Shown: in pieces, positions 1 to 5,897 of the stretch
How the letters are laid out: every line of letters starts with the position of its first letter
Numbering within the stretch: the stretch's first letter is position 1
Notes under the pieces: generated by a model
The model's database searches: none
Told to the model about the DNA's origin: nothing
The model's input: only the letters and a program-made list of their open reading frames with translations
NCBI GenBank assembly: GCA_028290245.1
Contig: JAQGKG010000124.1
Coordinates: 1-11,198, forward strand
Direction of reading: 5' to 3'
Source: Devosia sp.
GTDB taxonomy: Bacteria; Pseudomonadota; Alphaproteobacteria; Rhizobiales; Devosiaceae
Length of the DNA: 11,198 nucleotides
Made by a program: the position numbers and the translations under genes

Positions 1-218
1 GCCGGGTTCGGGCGGAAGTAGATGGTGCCATCTTCAGGGTAATAGGATTTGCGTTGCGGGCTGCGCGGCTGCAGGAAACGACCTGCGTGGTAGGAGGTCG
101 CAAGGCTGATACAGTTCAATCCGGCAACATTTCCAAGATCGTCGATGGTCCGCTCTGGCGTAAGATCCTGAACGTCCCAGGGATAAGTCCACATCGACAG
201 GTGCATTGCCAACTCCAT
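1..218 (-). CDS. Conserved protein of unknown function, 5' end only (runs off the left edge)
   Basis: This reading frame is open from an ATG at 218 down to the window edge, giving 72 residues. The N-terminus contains MHLSMWTYPWDVQDL, then a hydrophobic stretch ending SLATSYHAGRF, then YYPEDGTIYFRPNP. The dense aromatic and Pro content and the SYHAGR / EDGTIYFRP pattern look like a real, conserved protein rather than chance. I recall similar N-termini in uncharacterised proteins that may be TIM-barrel, sugar-related enzymes, but I cannot name the family. An AAGG lies about 5 bases before the ATG; the in-frame ATGs at 206 and 194 are possible alternative starts. There is no signal peptide at the ATG chosen, so a cytoplasmic location is likely. 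The rest of the gene and its neighbours lie outside the window. Confidence 0.6.
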   Translation of the reverse strand, partial: MELAMHLSMWTYPWDVQDLTPERTIDDLGNVAGLNCISLATSYHAGRFLQPRSPQRKSYYPEDGTIYFRPNP

Positions 219-243
219 TTAGCCTTGGCTTTTTGTCCGGTTG

Positions 244-264
244 TCCATACAAGTTGTCAAGTGC
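244..264 (-). promoter_or_regulatory. Candidate promoter/operator for the left-edge gene
   Basis: On the minus strand a perfect -35-like TTGACA (256-261) lies about 40 bases upstream of the ATG at 218. It is followed at once by TTGTATGGACAA, whose TTGT/ACAA ends form an inverted repeat, and the word GACAA recurs three times in this stretch. TTGT...ACAA half-sites are typical of GntR-family operators, so a catabolic repressor could act here. No good -10 is visible 16-18 bases downstream (best is GACAAA), which lowers confidence. The operator reading is inference. Confidence 0.3.
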
Positions 265-470
265 ATAGTGATCGCCCCATTTAACAGGCGAACTCCTGGT
301 TCCCTTCGTCCGCTTCAGGATCTGCGAGCGGCTAGGCGGCTTCCGACGCCATTTCAGACATTTGCGAGCATAGCATTAGTTCCCGAATGCTGCCGCGCCC
401 AGGTACCGCTGGTTCTGAGCGCCCCGTGCTGAGAAGCGGGTACGACGTGTGGTGGTCGAATTTGCAGCGA

Positions 471-507
471 TGACCGCCGGTCACTAAATTGAACCCAACT
501 GGTTCAA
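471..507 (-). repeat. Two adjacent palindromes downstream of the DUF2306 gene
   Basis: TGACCG-C-CGGTCA (471-483) is a perfect 13-bp palindrome. Six bases later comes TTGAACC-N5-GGTTCAA (489-507), an inverted repeat with 7-bp arms. The pair begins 17 bases past the DUF2306 stop codon, so the stems may protect or end that transcript. Neither is followed by a T-run, however, so a classical intrinsic terminator is not supported. The second repeat also has the size and symmetry of a repressor operator. Confidence 0.4.
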
Positions 508-524
508 GGCATACGCCATCGGCG

Positions 525-1217
525 TCAATGACTCGGCTGGAAGCTGCGACGGATCTTGGGCCACCGAAGATAAAGTTCGGCGACGATCATGTTTGGCACC
601 CAGCAAAGCCATGCAATGGCCTGGTATGTTTCGGGCGTGCTGAAATCCATGACTTCAGTCGGAATGATGTATAAACGCAGCGTCACGGCGGCCAATGTCA
701 TTGCGACCGAGCGGATGATCCAGCGACGGTGGCCCGCATAGTCGCCGCGCATTGCCAGGCTTATCCCCATGGCCGTGGTGACAAACCAGGCTACTGCCAA
801 CATGCCAAAACCCCATGCGGCAAAGAGGCCGGCCTCAGTGGTAACGGCAAGCCAAAGGCCGGTAATGCTCGAAAACAGAATGGCGACGCCGTAGGTGCGG
901 CCGACTACGCGGTGAACTAACGGCCGAGTTTTCCGCAGTCCCTGCCATAGTTGGAATGGCACCAGCAGGAGGGACAGGGGCGCCAGGATAATATGGGTGT
1001 AGAGGACGATTGGGCGTAGCTGCTCGTGGTAAAGCACCTGTTCCATTTGCGCGGCCACGCCACCCAGCATCCAGCGCCAGGATGCGATGGCAATTGCCAG
1101 GGTAAGGACCCAGAAAAGCGTCCGCCGGGCGATGCCGCCACCGCGGGATAGAAGCGAGCTTTTTCGACGTCCGTCGGGCGAGGCGCCCGGCATGCTTATG
1201 TTCGCTGGAAGGGTCAT
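525..1217 (-). CDS. DUF2306-family integral membrane protein
   Basis: This is a 230-residue inner-membrane protein of unknown biochemical role. I count about six hydrophobic spans, near residues 33-51, 70-91, 106-126, 132-156, 167-185 and 197-217. Between them are motifs I associate with DUF2306: LVHRVVGRTYG (about 100-110), GHRRWIIRSVAMTLAAVTLR (162-181) and WLCWVPNMIVAELYL (203-217). The conserved His-Arg pairs (H102, H163) might bind a cofactor or metal, but that is speculation. The frame is open to a TTG at 1253; I chose the ATG at 1217 because the extra 12 residues look non-conserved, although its Shine-Dalgarno is weak. A GCAATGT tandem box lies about 130 bases upstream, the same motif as in front of mipA and the response regulator, so control by the neighbouring two-component system is inferred. 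Confidence 0.85.
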   Translation of the reverse strand: MTLPANISMPGASPDGRRKSSLLSRGGGIARRTLFWVLTLAIAIASWRWMLGGVAAQMEQVLYHEQLRPIVLYTHIILAPLSLLLVPFQLWQGLRKTRPLVHRVVGRTYGVAILFSSITGLWLAVTTEAGLFAAWGFGMLAVAWFVTTAMGISLAMRGDYAGHRRWIIRSVAMTLAAVTLRLYIIPTEVMDFSTPETYQAIAWLCWVPNMIVAELYLRWPKIRRSFQPSH

Positions 1218-1308
1218 CGGATGTTCTTTCAATGCCTCGGATGCGGGATCCAAGCGACGACCTGTGCTCCAGGATGTGTGTCGCCGGCGCCCCTTTTTTC
1301 AACAGAGG

Positions 1309-1315
1309 ACATTGC
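1309..1315 (-). promoter_or_regulatory. Single extra GCAATGT half-site upstream of DUF2306
   Basis: This perfect copy of the heptamer lies 28 bases downstream of the tandem box, towards the DUF2306 gene, in the same orientation. It is not in 11-bp phase with the tandem, so it could be a secondary half-site or chance. I found only two other perfect copies outside the locus, both inside coding sequence (about 5511 and 6569). Confidence 0.35.
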
Positions 1316-1343
1316 CCCTTGGTCAGGGCAGAATCGGCATCTC

Positions 1344-1361
1344 ACATTGCAAATACATTGC
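1344..1361 (-). promoter_or_regulatory. Tandem response-regulator box, GCAATGT-N4-GCAATGT, upstream of DUF2306
   Basis: Read on the minus strand this is GCAATGT-ATTT-GCAATGT: two perfect heptamers with an 11-bp period, about one helical turn. It matches the box upstream of mipA exactly in both half-sites and in spacing; only the spacer sequence differs. Direct heptamer repeats at 11 bp are the usual binding geometry of OmpR/PhoB-family dimers, and such a regulator is encoded at 2737-3408. Assignment to that regulator is inference from proximity and repetition. Confidence 0.6.
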
Positions 1362-1560
1362 GTGATTGGGGAGGTTTAAGTTCCGCTCACCGGGTACCCG
1401 CCAGGCGGATGCTCCATTCTGACAGGCACATCGAGTGAGGAGACCACAATTGGGTCGCGTCCGGATGGCAGGGGCGTCGATCGGTCCGCCAGCAAAGCAT
1501 GGCGACCAACGTGAACGATGCACGGGCAGCGAACGCGTTCGGAAGACTATTTTCGATGGA

Positions 1561-1590
1561 GAGCGACGCGAGACGATGCCGCCGTCGCTC
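1561..1590 (-). terminator. Possible stem-loop terminator downstream of the mipA-like gene
   Basis: GAGCGACG and CGTCGCTC form an 8-bp perfect stem around a 14-base loop, starting 27 bases after the mipA-like stop codon. No T-run follows on the minus strand, so it may be a transcript-stabilising stem or a Rho-associated end rather than an efficient intrinsic terminator. Confidence 0.3.
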
Positions 1591-1617
1591 CCAAAATATA
1601 TTGATTACTGCGTGCGA

Positions 1618-2451
1618 CTAATAAGCGATGCTGAACTTCCGTGAAATGCCTAGTCCAACGGTAAAACTGCCGTCGTTGGTGGTCTGCGAAATGGGCGAGT
1701 CTGCCGCGGTGCCGATCAGCTGCGTGTAGGATGCGTCGGCATTCAGGAAGGTGTCCGGGATGAATTCATAACGCGCGGAGAGCTGCAGGCTGACCGATTT
1801 GAAGCCGGCGGTTGGATCATATGCCGCAAAGCGGCCGCCGGATGCCGCAGACTCCCCCGCGGTCACACCGAAATATTTGTCCATGTAGCTTTCGTTTGCG
1901 TAGTTCGCGGAAACGCCACCGGCGAGCTCGAACTGTGGTGTCAGTTTTGCCGTCACTTCGGCACCGACCGCGCCCAGAATACCCTGGCTGGCTCCGAACC
2001 CGTGCTGCAGTTCGCCGTAGACGCCGGCAACCACCTGTTCGGAAAGCTGGAAGTCGTAACCGACCTTGGCGCCGACTGCGTAGGTGGCTTCCACATCGTT
2101 CAGCCCGGCAAGTTCTCCGTAGTCCGCACTCTTTCGGGCCCCGGTGATGTCGATCGATGGCGAGAAAGAAAACCCAACCTCATCATCCCCGCCGATATCG
2201 ATGAACCCCGGGATGTGGAGGCGGTCGACCCCGATTATGGGATTTACGCCCCACTTGTAGGTTGAGGCACCTTGGTAGCCGGGCGCCAGTTTGCCGCCTC
2301 CGCCCAACTCGAACTCGAAGATGAACTTCTCTTCAACAACGGGGGCAACAAGCTGCTGTTCCGCCCCGCCGAAGGCATCAAAATCCGCTGCGTGAGCGGA
2401 AAGGGGAGTAGCGGCAAGGACCACCGTCGTTAGAACTGCAATGCTGCGCAA
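1618..2451 (-). CDS. MipA/OmpV-family outer-membrane protein
   Basis: This is a 277-residue secreted beta-barrel protein of the MipA (MltA-interacting) / OmpV family. Residues 1-22 form a signal peptide (RS start, hydrophobic core, then SAHA|ADF). The mature part has alternating-residue strands and family motifs: LAPGYQGASTYKW (55-67), DKYFGVTAGESAASG (191-205) with the following AAYDPTAG, and LIGTAADSPI (245-254). It ends in an aromatic residue (Tyr), as outer-membrane barrels often do. I chose the TTG at 2451 because GAGG lies 9 bases before it and it gives a normal signal peptide; an in-frame GTG at 2487 would add 12 residues in front. In E. coli MipA binds the lytic transglycosylase MltA. 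In other bacteria relatives are tied to antimicrobial-peptide sensing by two-component systems, which suits its position divergent from one. A GCAATGT tandem box sits 73 bases upstream. Confidence 0.88.
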   Translation of the reverse strand: MRSIAVLTTVVLAATPLSAHAADFDAFGGAEQQLVAPVVEEKFIFEFELGGGGKLAPGYQGASTYKWGVNPIIGVDRLHIPGFIDIGGDDEVGFSFSPSIDITGARKSADYGELAGLNDVEATYAVGAKVGYDFQLSEQVVAGVYGELQHGFGASQGILGAVGAEVTAKLTPQFELAGGVSANYANESYMDKYFGVTAGESAASGGRFAAYDPTAGFKSVSLQLSARYEFIPDTFLNADASYTQLIGTAADSPISQTTNDGSFTVGLGISRKFSIAY

Positions 2452-2470
2452 AGTGAGTTTCCTCGTGTTG

Positions 2471-2487
2471 GTGCAGTGCAACTGCAC
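2471..2487 (-). repeat. Short stem-loop in the mipA-like leader
   Basis: GTGCAGT and ACTGCAC form a 7-bp perfect inverted repeat around three bases, just before the Shine-Dalgarno of the TTG start at 2451. It would sit in the untranslated leader if that start is right, where it could affect mRNA stability or translation. It would be coding if the GTG at 2487 were used. Confidence 0.35.
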
Positions 2488-2523
2488 GGCGGACTACCGC
2501 CCTGCCGTCAAAAGCCCACGGCT

Positions 2524-2541
2524 ACATTGCACTAACATTGC
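2524..2541 (-). promoter_or_regulatory. Tandem response-regulator box, GCAATGT-N4-GCAATGT, upstream of mipA-like gene
   Basis: On the minus strand the sequence is GCAATGT-TAGT-GCAATGT, two perfect heptamers with an 11-bp period, ending 73 bases before the mipA-like start. It repeats the arrangement found at 1344-1361. It lies in the divergent intergenic region between mipA and the response regulator, so it could also affect the regulator gene. No convincing -10 hexamer is visible downstream, as is common at activator-dependent promoters. Confidence 0.65.
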
Positions 2542-2680
2542 GAACGTATCGACAATGAGCGGACGAACAAACGCGCTCCGCGGTTCCGCTTGCCTTACAC
2601 TCGCGGTGGCCAGCTCCACCGTTGGCGGACTCAAGCTGTCAAAGCGTACGCACGTAATCGGAAAAAGGTCTGTTGCAGGC

Positions 2681-2698
2681 GCAACATTGCTGCAATGT
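2681..2698 (+). promoter_or_regulatory. Autoregulatory box of the response-regulator gene
   Basis: ACATTGC-T-GCAATGT (2684-2698) is a perfect palindrome made of the heptamer facing its own complement. In the direction of the regulator gene it also reads as a degenerate direct repeat, GCAACAT-TGCT-GCAATGT, with the same 11-bp period as the other two boxes (5 of 7 bases match in the first half). It ends 38 bases before the GTG start and a weak -10-like CATAGA follows about 11 bases later. Positive autoregulation is inferred. Confidence 0.5.
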
Positions 2699-2736
2699 CC
2701 TGGCGCAGACATAGAGGGACAACCAAGGAGGCCGCG

Positions 2737-3408
2737 GTGAGGATTTTGCTGGTTGAAGACGAACCCAACATGGCAGCCAACATTACTCAGGCGCTCGGTC
2801 GTCAGGACATGATCGTAGACAATACGCCGACGATCGAGCTTGCCAGGGAAGCTATCCTTGCTGGCGTCCACGACGCCGTACTCCTCGATAGGCGATTGCC
2901 GGATGGCGACGGCCTCGATCTGCTGCCGTTCATACGCAAACATCTGAAGGGCGTACCTGTCATCGTTCTGTCTGCACTGAGGGCCAGAAGCGAGCAGATC
3001 GCCGGGCTCGAGCAGGGGGCGGACGACTATCTCGGAAAACCCTTTACCACCGACGAGATGCTCGCCCGCCTGCGGGCCGTGTTGAGGCGCAGCGCTGTCA
3101 TCGCGCCCGATGTCATCCGTGTAGGCAACCTGTCATTCGACACACAGTCACGCCAGGCGGCGGTCAATGACGAACTTCTGCCGTTGCCGAGACGAGAAAT
3201 GTTGATCCTGGAGGCTTTGATCCGCAGAGGGGGGCGGGCCGTAACGCGCGAGGGACTGGTGGACGCCGTCTTCAACTTCGATGACGACATAGCCTCCAAC
3301 ACGCTCGACGCGCACATCTCGAGATTACGGAAGCGGCTGGGCGAGCTTGGCGCGACCGTTGAGATATGCACTCTCAGAGGTGTCGGTCACCTGTTGGGGT
3401 CACTCTGA
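2737..3408 (+). CDS. OmpR/PhoB-family response regulator (QseB/PmrA-like)
   Basis: This is a 223-residue two-component DNA-binding regulator. The receiver domain (about 2-115) has the acidic pair E7-D8, phospho-acceptor D51 in LLDRRLPDGDGLDLL, S79 in VIVLSAL at the usual Thr/Ser switch position, and K101 in GKPF. The winged-helix effector domain (about 127-221) has the recognition region NTLDAHISRLRKRL and the C-terminal hairpin RGVGHLL. The GTG at 2737 is chosen because a strong AAGGAGG lies 5 bases upstream and the protein then begins RILLVEDE, the normal family start; the frame is open further upstream but that part looks like noise. The next gene, its likely kinase, starts on the last base of this stop codon. 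Its probable targets carry GCAATGT-N4-GCAATGT. Confidence 0.95.
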   Translation: MRILLVEDEPNMAANITQALGRQDMIVDNTPTIELAREAILAGVHDAVLLDRRLPDGDGLDLLPFIRKHLKGVPVIVLSALRARSEQIAGLEQGADDYLGKPFTTDEMLARLRAVLRRSAVIAPDVIRVGNLSFDTQSRQAAVNDELLPLPRREMLILEALIRRGGRAVTREGLVDAVFNFDDDIASNTLDAHISRLRKRLGELGATVEICTLRGVGHLLGSL

Positions 3409-4760
3409 TGGTAACCGTCGGAAAATCTCTTCGCAGGACACTGACGAGCAGGCTGCTGCTTTGGCAGCTTGCCGGGCTGCTGGCACTGGCGGTGATCAGC
3501 GTCTTCATTTTCTACTATGACAACGAATACACGGGAGCCCGTTTCGATTTCGATATCGCGCATACGCTTGCGGAGTCGGTGATTTCCGACGGCGACCGAT
3601 TGCAGCTCGAATCGAGCGAGGATCTGCGGGAGGTCTTCGAAACGTCGCCGGGGCTGTGGTACGTCGTTCAGGACGAGAGCGGCCGGCGCCTCATCGGCGG
3701 TAGCGTTCCCCCACGACTGACCTCGCTCGTGGATGCACTGAGCGACGTTCAATCGATTGAAATCATCGGCACCGCGCCAGACTTTGGTGGGGCCATGATG
3801 CTTCACGAAAATTCTCGAGTTGGCAGCGTGCGCGTGTTGTTCGGGGGAGGATCCGAGCCGACGGGCCTAGCAGGCCTGCTCTCGTTTGCCGGACGCGAGG
3901 TGAGCCCGATGCTTGGCGGGTTGGTGGTATTAATGGCCGTCATGACCCTTATCGTGGTGCCGCCTGTCGTAAGCACGACCTTGAACAGTCTCAGAGCGGT
4001 CGAGCGGGTCGCCTCCAGGATCGATATCGAGCAGCGCGGCGTCCGTCTTCCTAATGACGAAGTGCCTTCCGAAGTGGCGGCACTCGTGAACGCCATCAAT
4101 GCCGCCCTTAGTCGACTTGATGACGGCTACGCCGAAAAGCAGCGCTTTCTGTCCGATGCGGCACACGAGCTCAGAACGCCTATTGCCATTTTGCTGAACC
4201 GACTGGAGCTGTCGCGCAAGGGTGAATTCGACCAACGTGTCCTGATGGACGTCCACCGATTGGCCAACCTGGCGGAACAGCTTCTGGACCTGCAGAGGAT
4301 CGAGCATCAGGACCTGCCCCCTCAAAGGGTGGATCTAGTCTCCCTGAGCCGCAACGTCATGGCGGATCTTGCGCCCCTGGCGATCGCCGGAGGCTACGAT
4401 CCTGTCTTTGAAACGGCGGTCGAGGAATTCGTCGTTCTCGGTGACGCAAGCTCCCTCGAGCGAGGCCTCATAAACCTGGTCCAGAACGCTATTGCACATG
4501 GTGGGGGTCAGGGCGAAATATCGCTCTCCGTCAAGGAAGACTGGTCAATCACCATCAGCGACGGCGGTCCCGGAGTACCCGAAGACCGCAGGGACTGTAT
4601 CTTCGAACCGTTTCATCGCATCAAGCCGTTGAACGAGGGTTCGGGGCTAGGCTTGAGTCTGGTCAAGGAAATCGTTCGGCGCCATAACGGCACCATTTCG
4701 GTCGGCAGCAGCCCCGCCGGCGGCGCCCGTTTCCTCCTGCGCTTCGAGCCGGCACCATAG
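3408..4760 (+). CDS. Membrane sensor histidine kinase
   Basis: This 450-residue kinase is the likely partner of the regulator encoded just upstream. Membrane span 1 is near residues 17-37 and span 2 near 168-190. Between them lies a periplasmic domain of about 130 residues, which is the presumed sensor. A HAMP-like linker follows (about 190-242). The phospho-acceptor is H253 in DAAHELRTPIA. The ATP-binding domain shows the N box NLVQNAIAHG (N360), the G1 box DGGPGV (D385) and the G2 box GSGLGLSLVKEIV (from 411). The ATG at 3408 shares its first base with the regulator's TGA stop, implying translational coupling. The overall plan is that of QseC/PmrB/ParS-type kinases. The stimulus is unknown; the adjacent MipA-like protein suggests envelope damage, cationic peptides or a metal. 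Confidence 0.93.
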   Translation: MVTVGKSLRRTLTSRLLLWQLAGLLALAVISVFIFYYDNEYTGARFDFDIAHTLAESVISDGDRLQLESSEDLREVFETSPGLWYVVQDESGRRLIGGSVPPRLTSLVDALSDVQSIEIIGTAPDFGGAMMLHENSRVGSVRVLFGGGSEPTGLAGLLSFAGREVSPMLGGLVVLMAVMTLIVVPPVVSTTLNSLRAVERVASRIDIEQRGVRLPNDEVPSEVAALVNAINAALSRLDDGYAEKQRFLSDAAHELRTPIAILLNRLELSRKGEFDQRVLMDVHRLANLAEQLLDLQRIEHQDLPPQRVDLVSLSRNVMADLAPLAIAGGYDPVFETAVEEFVVLGDASSLERGLINLVQNAIAHGGGQGEISLSVKEDWSITISDGGPGVPEDRRDCIFEPFHRIKPLNEGSGLGLSLVKEIVRRHNGTISVGSSPAGGARFLLRFEPAP

Positions 4761-4925
4761 GCCACGGCGGTACGCGCTCGTGGTAGAGGCGATGCGATGG
4801 CCTAGGCTATAATTGGCGTGTCGAGGAACCGGACATAGTGCTCTAGGACGTCAGTAAAGGGCTTCAGCCATGCTGCGAGAACGGATGGAAATAGGTCGGG
4901 CACCGTCGAGAGCCATATTTGCCTG

Positions 4926-5897
4926 CTAATAACGGGCGAATGTTGCCACGACGGCACCGTGGTTAGCCCCTGCGGCTAGCAAGGCGGAGAGCACCAGCCG
5001 GGCCTTGATCGCGGACAACTCGCCAACAAAGATCGCGCCGGCAGCAGCCAAACTGATCGCGCCGCTGTCACCACCGTAGATCGGCATGGTTCGACCTTCG
5101 GCGCAGCGCGATGCGACGATGACCACGGCTCCTGCTGCCACCAAACGCGCTACCGCGTCGGCATAACCACGTGGTGCATTGCCTCGGCCGAATGCATCGA
5201 TAACCACACCGCGTACGCCTGTCGCGGCGCAGAAGTCGAGATAGGCGGTCGACGAGCCCAAGCCGGGTTTGACGATTTCGACGCCCTCGGCCAGACCGTT
5301 GTCGGCGAGGACATGCCGGGGTAGCCGACGCTCGATATGCACCACGCCGCTATCGACCTCGCCCAGCTTGCCGTAGCCAGCGGACCGAAAAGTATCGACC
5401 CGCGATGTATGCGTCTTGCTTGCCGCTCGGGCGGCATGGATATCGCCCTCGAATACGATCAACGTGCCAAGGCCGTGTGCAGCCGGAGCCGCAGCGACGC
5501 GCACCGCATCGGCAATGTTGCGCGGTCCATCCGTATCGGGCATCTCGGCGTGGCGCTGCGCTCCGGTGAACACCACGGGTTTGTCACTGCCGATCAGCAG
5601 GTCGGTCACAAAGGCTGTCTCTTCCATTGTGTCGGTACCGTGCGTTACCACGACGCCATCGCAATCATCCCGCTCCAGATGACCTGCAATGATCTGCACA
5701 ATCCGATGCACCGTCGTCAGGTCCAGGCCATAGCTGCCCACCGAGACAAAGTCGTCGACCGCAACCGCGATGCCGTCGAGCGGATCGTGCAGGCTGGCGA
5801 TCAGGGCTGCGCCCTTTCGATCCGCGACGACAGAGTTATCGCTGGATTTGCCCGACGCTATGGTGCCTCCCGTGGAAACGACGACGATACGCTTCAT
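4926..5897 (-). CDS. L-asparaginase/glutaminase-family amidohydrolase
   Basis: This 323-residue enzyme belongs to the bacterial asparaginase family, which hydrolyses side-chain amides to acid plus ammonia. Visible signatures are STGGTIAS with nucleophile T12, VVVTHGTDTMEETA with T88 and D89, VFTGAQR (110-115), and K161 in ASKTHTSRVDTF, which match the T12, T89-D90-K162 set of E. coli asparaginase II. The flexible-loop tyrosine (Y25 in E. coli) has no obvious equivalent, because the segment at residues 16-30 has no Tyr; this may mean altered substrate range, although some family branches also lack it. There is no signal peptide, so it is cytoplasmic. The ATG overlaps the CobW stop as ATGA, so it is the last gene of the four-gene operon. 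Its substrate could be asparagine or a half-amide made by the first enzyme. Confidence 0.9.
   Translation of the reverse strand: MKRIVVVSTGGTIASGKSSDNSVVADRKGAALIASLHDPLDGIAVAVDDFVSVGSYGLDLTTVHRIVQIIAGHLERDDCDGVVVTHGTDTMEETAFVTDLLIGSDKPVVFTGAQRHAEMPDTDGPRNIADAVRVAAAPAAHGLGTLIVFEGDIHAARAASKTHTSRVDTFRSAGYGKLGEVDSGVVHIERRLPRHVLADNGLAEGVEIVKPGLGSSTAYLDFCAATGVRGVVIDAFGRGNAPRGYADAVARLVAAGAVVIVASRCAEGRTMPIYGGDSGAISLAAAGAIFVGELSAIKARLVLSALLAAGANHGAVVATFARY

Larger units (their letters stand above)
219..524. other. Intergenic region between the left-edge gene and the DUF2306 gene
   Basis: I find no convincing gene in these 306 bases; the short open frames here have no recognisable protein features. 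The stretch holds the putative promoter/operator at 244-264 and a pair of adjacent palindromes at 471-507. Both flanking genes are on the minus strand, so this region must contain the end of the DUF2306 transcript and the start of the left-edge gene's transcript. Confidence 0.5.
1254..1617. other. Intergenic region between DUF2306 and mipA-like genes
   Basis: No convincing gene is visible in these 364 bases; open frames on both strands are short and low-complexity in character. The region contains the tandem GCAATGT box (1344-1361), a third single copy (1309-1315), and an imperfect long hairpin (1561-1590) just past the mipA-like stop codon. It should carry the promoter for the DUF2306 gene; I see no clear -10 element. 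Confidence 0.5.

Noticed and set aside
2452..2487. GTG at 2487 as the start of the mipA-like protein
   Set aside because: It would put 12 polar residues before the signal peptide, and a strong GAGGA lies in front of the TTG at 2451, which yields a normal signal sequence.
2590..2736. Extension of the response regulator by 49 residues at its N-terminus
   Set aside because: The extra residues (rich in Arg and Cys, no motif) precede a perfect AAGGAGG and GTG start, after which the canonical RILLVEDE begins. They also overlap the putative autoregulatory box.
4761..4925. Terminator between the convergent kinase and asparaginase genes
   Set aside because: I found only a 5-bp CCACG/CGTGG stem with a 12-base loop and an isolated GCCTAGGC palindrome, neither followed by a T-run. 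This is not enough to call a terminator.
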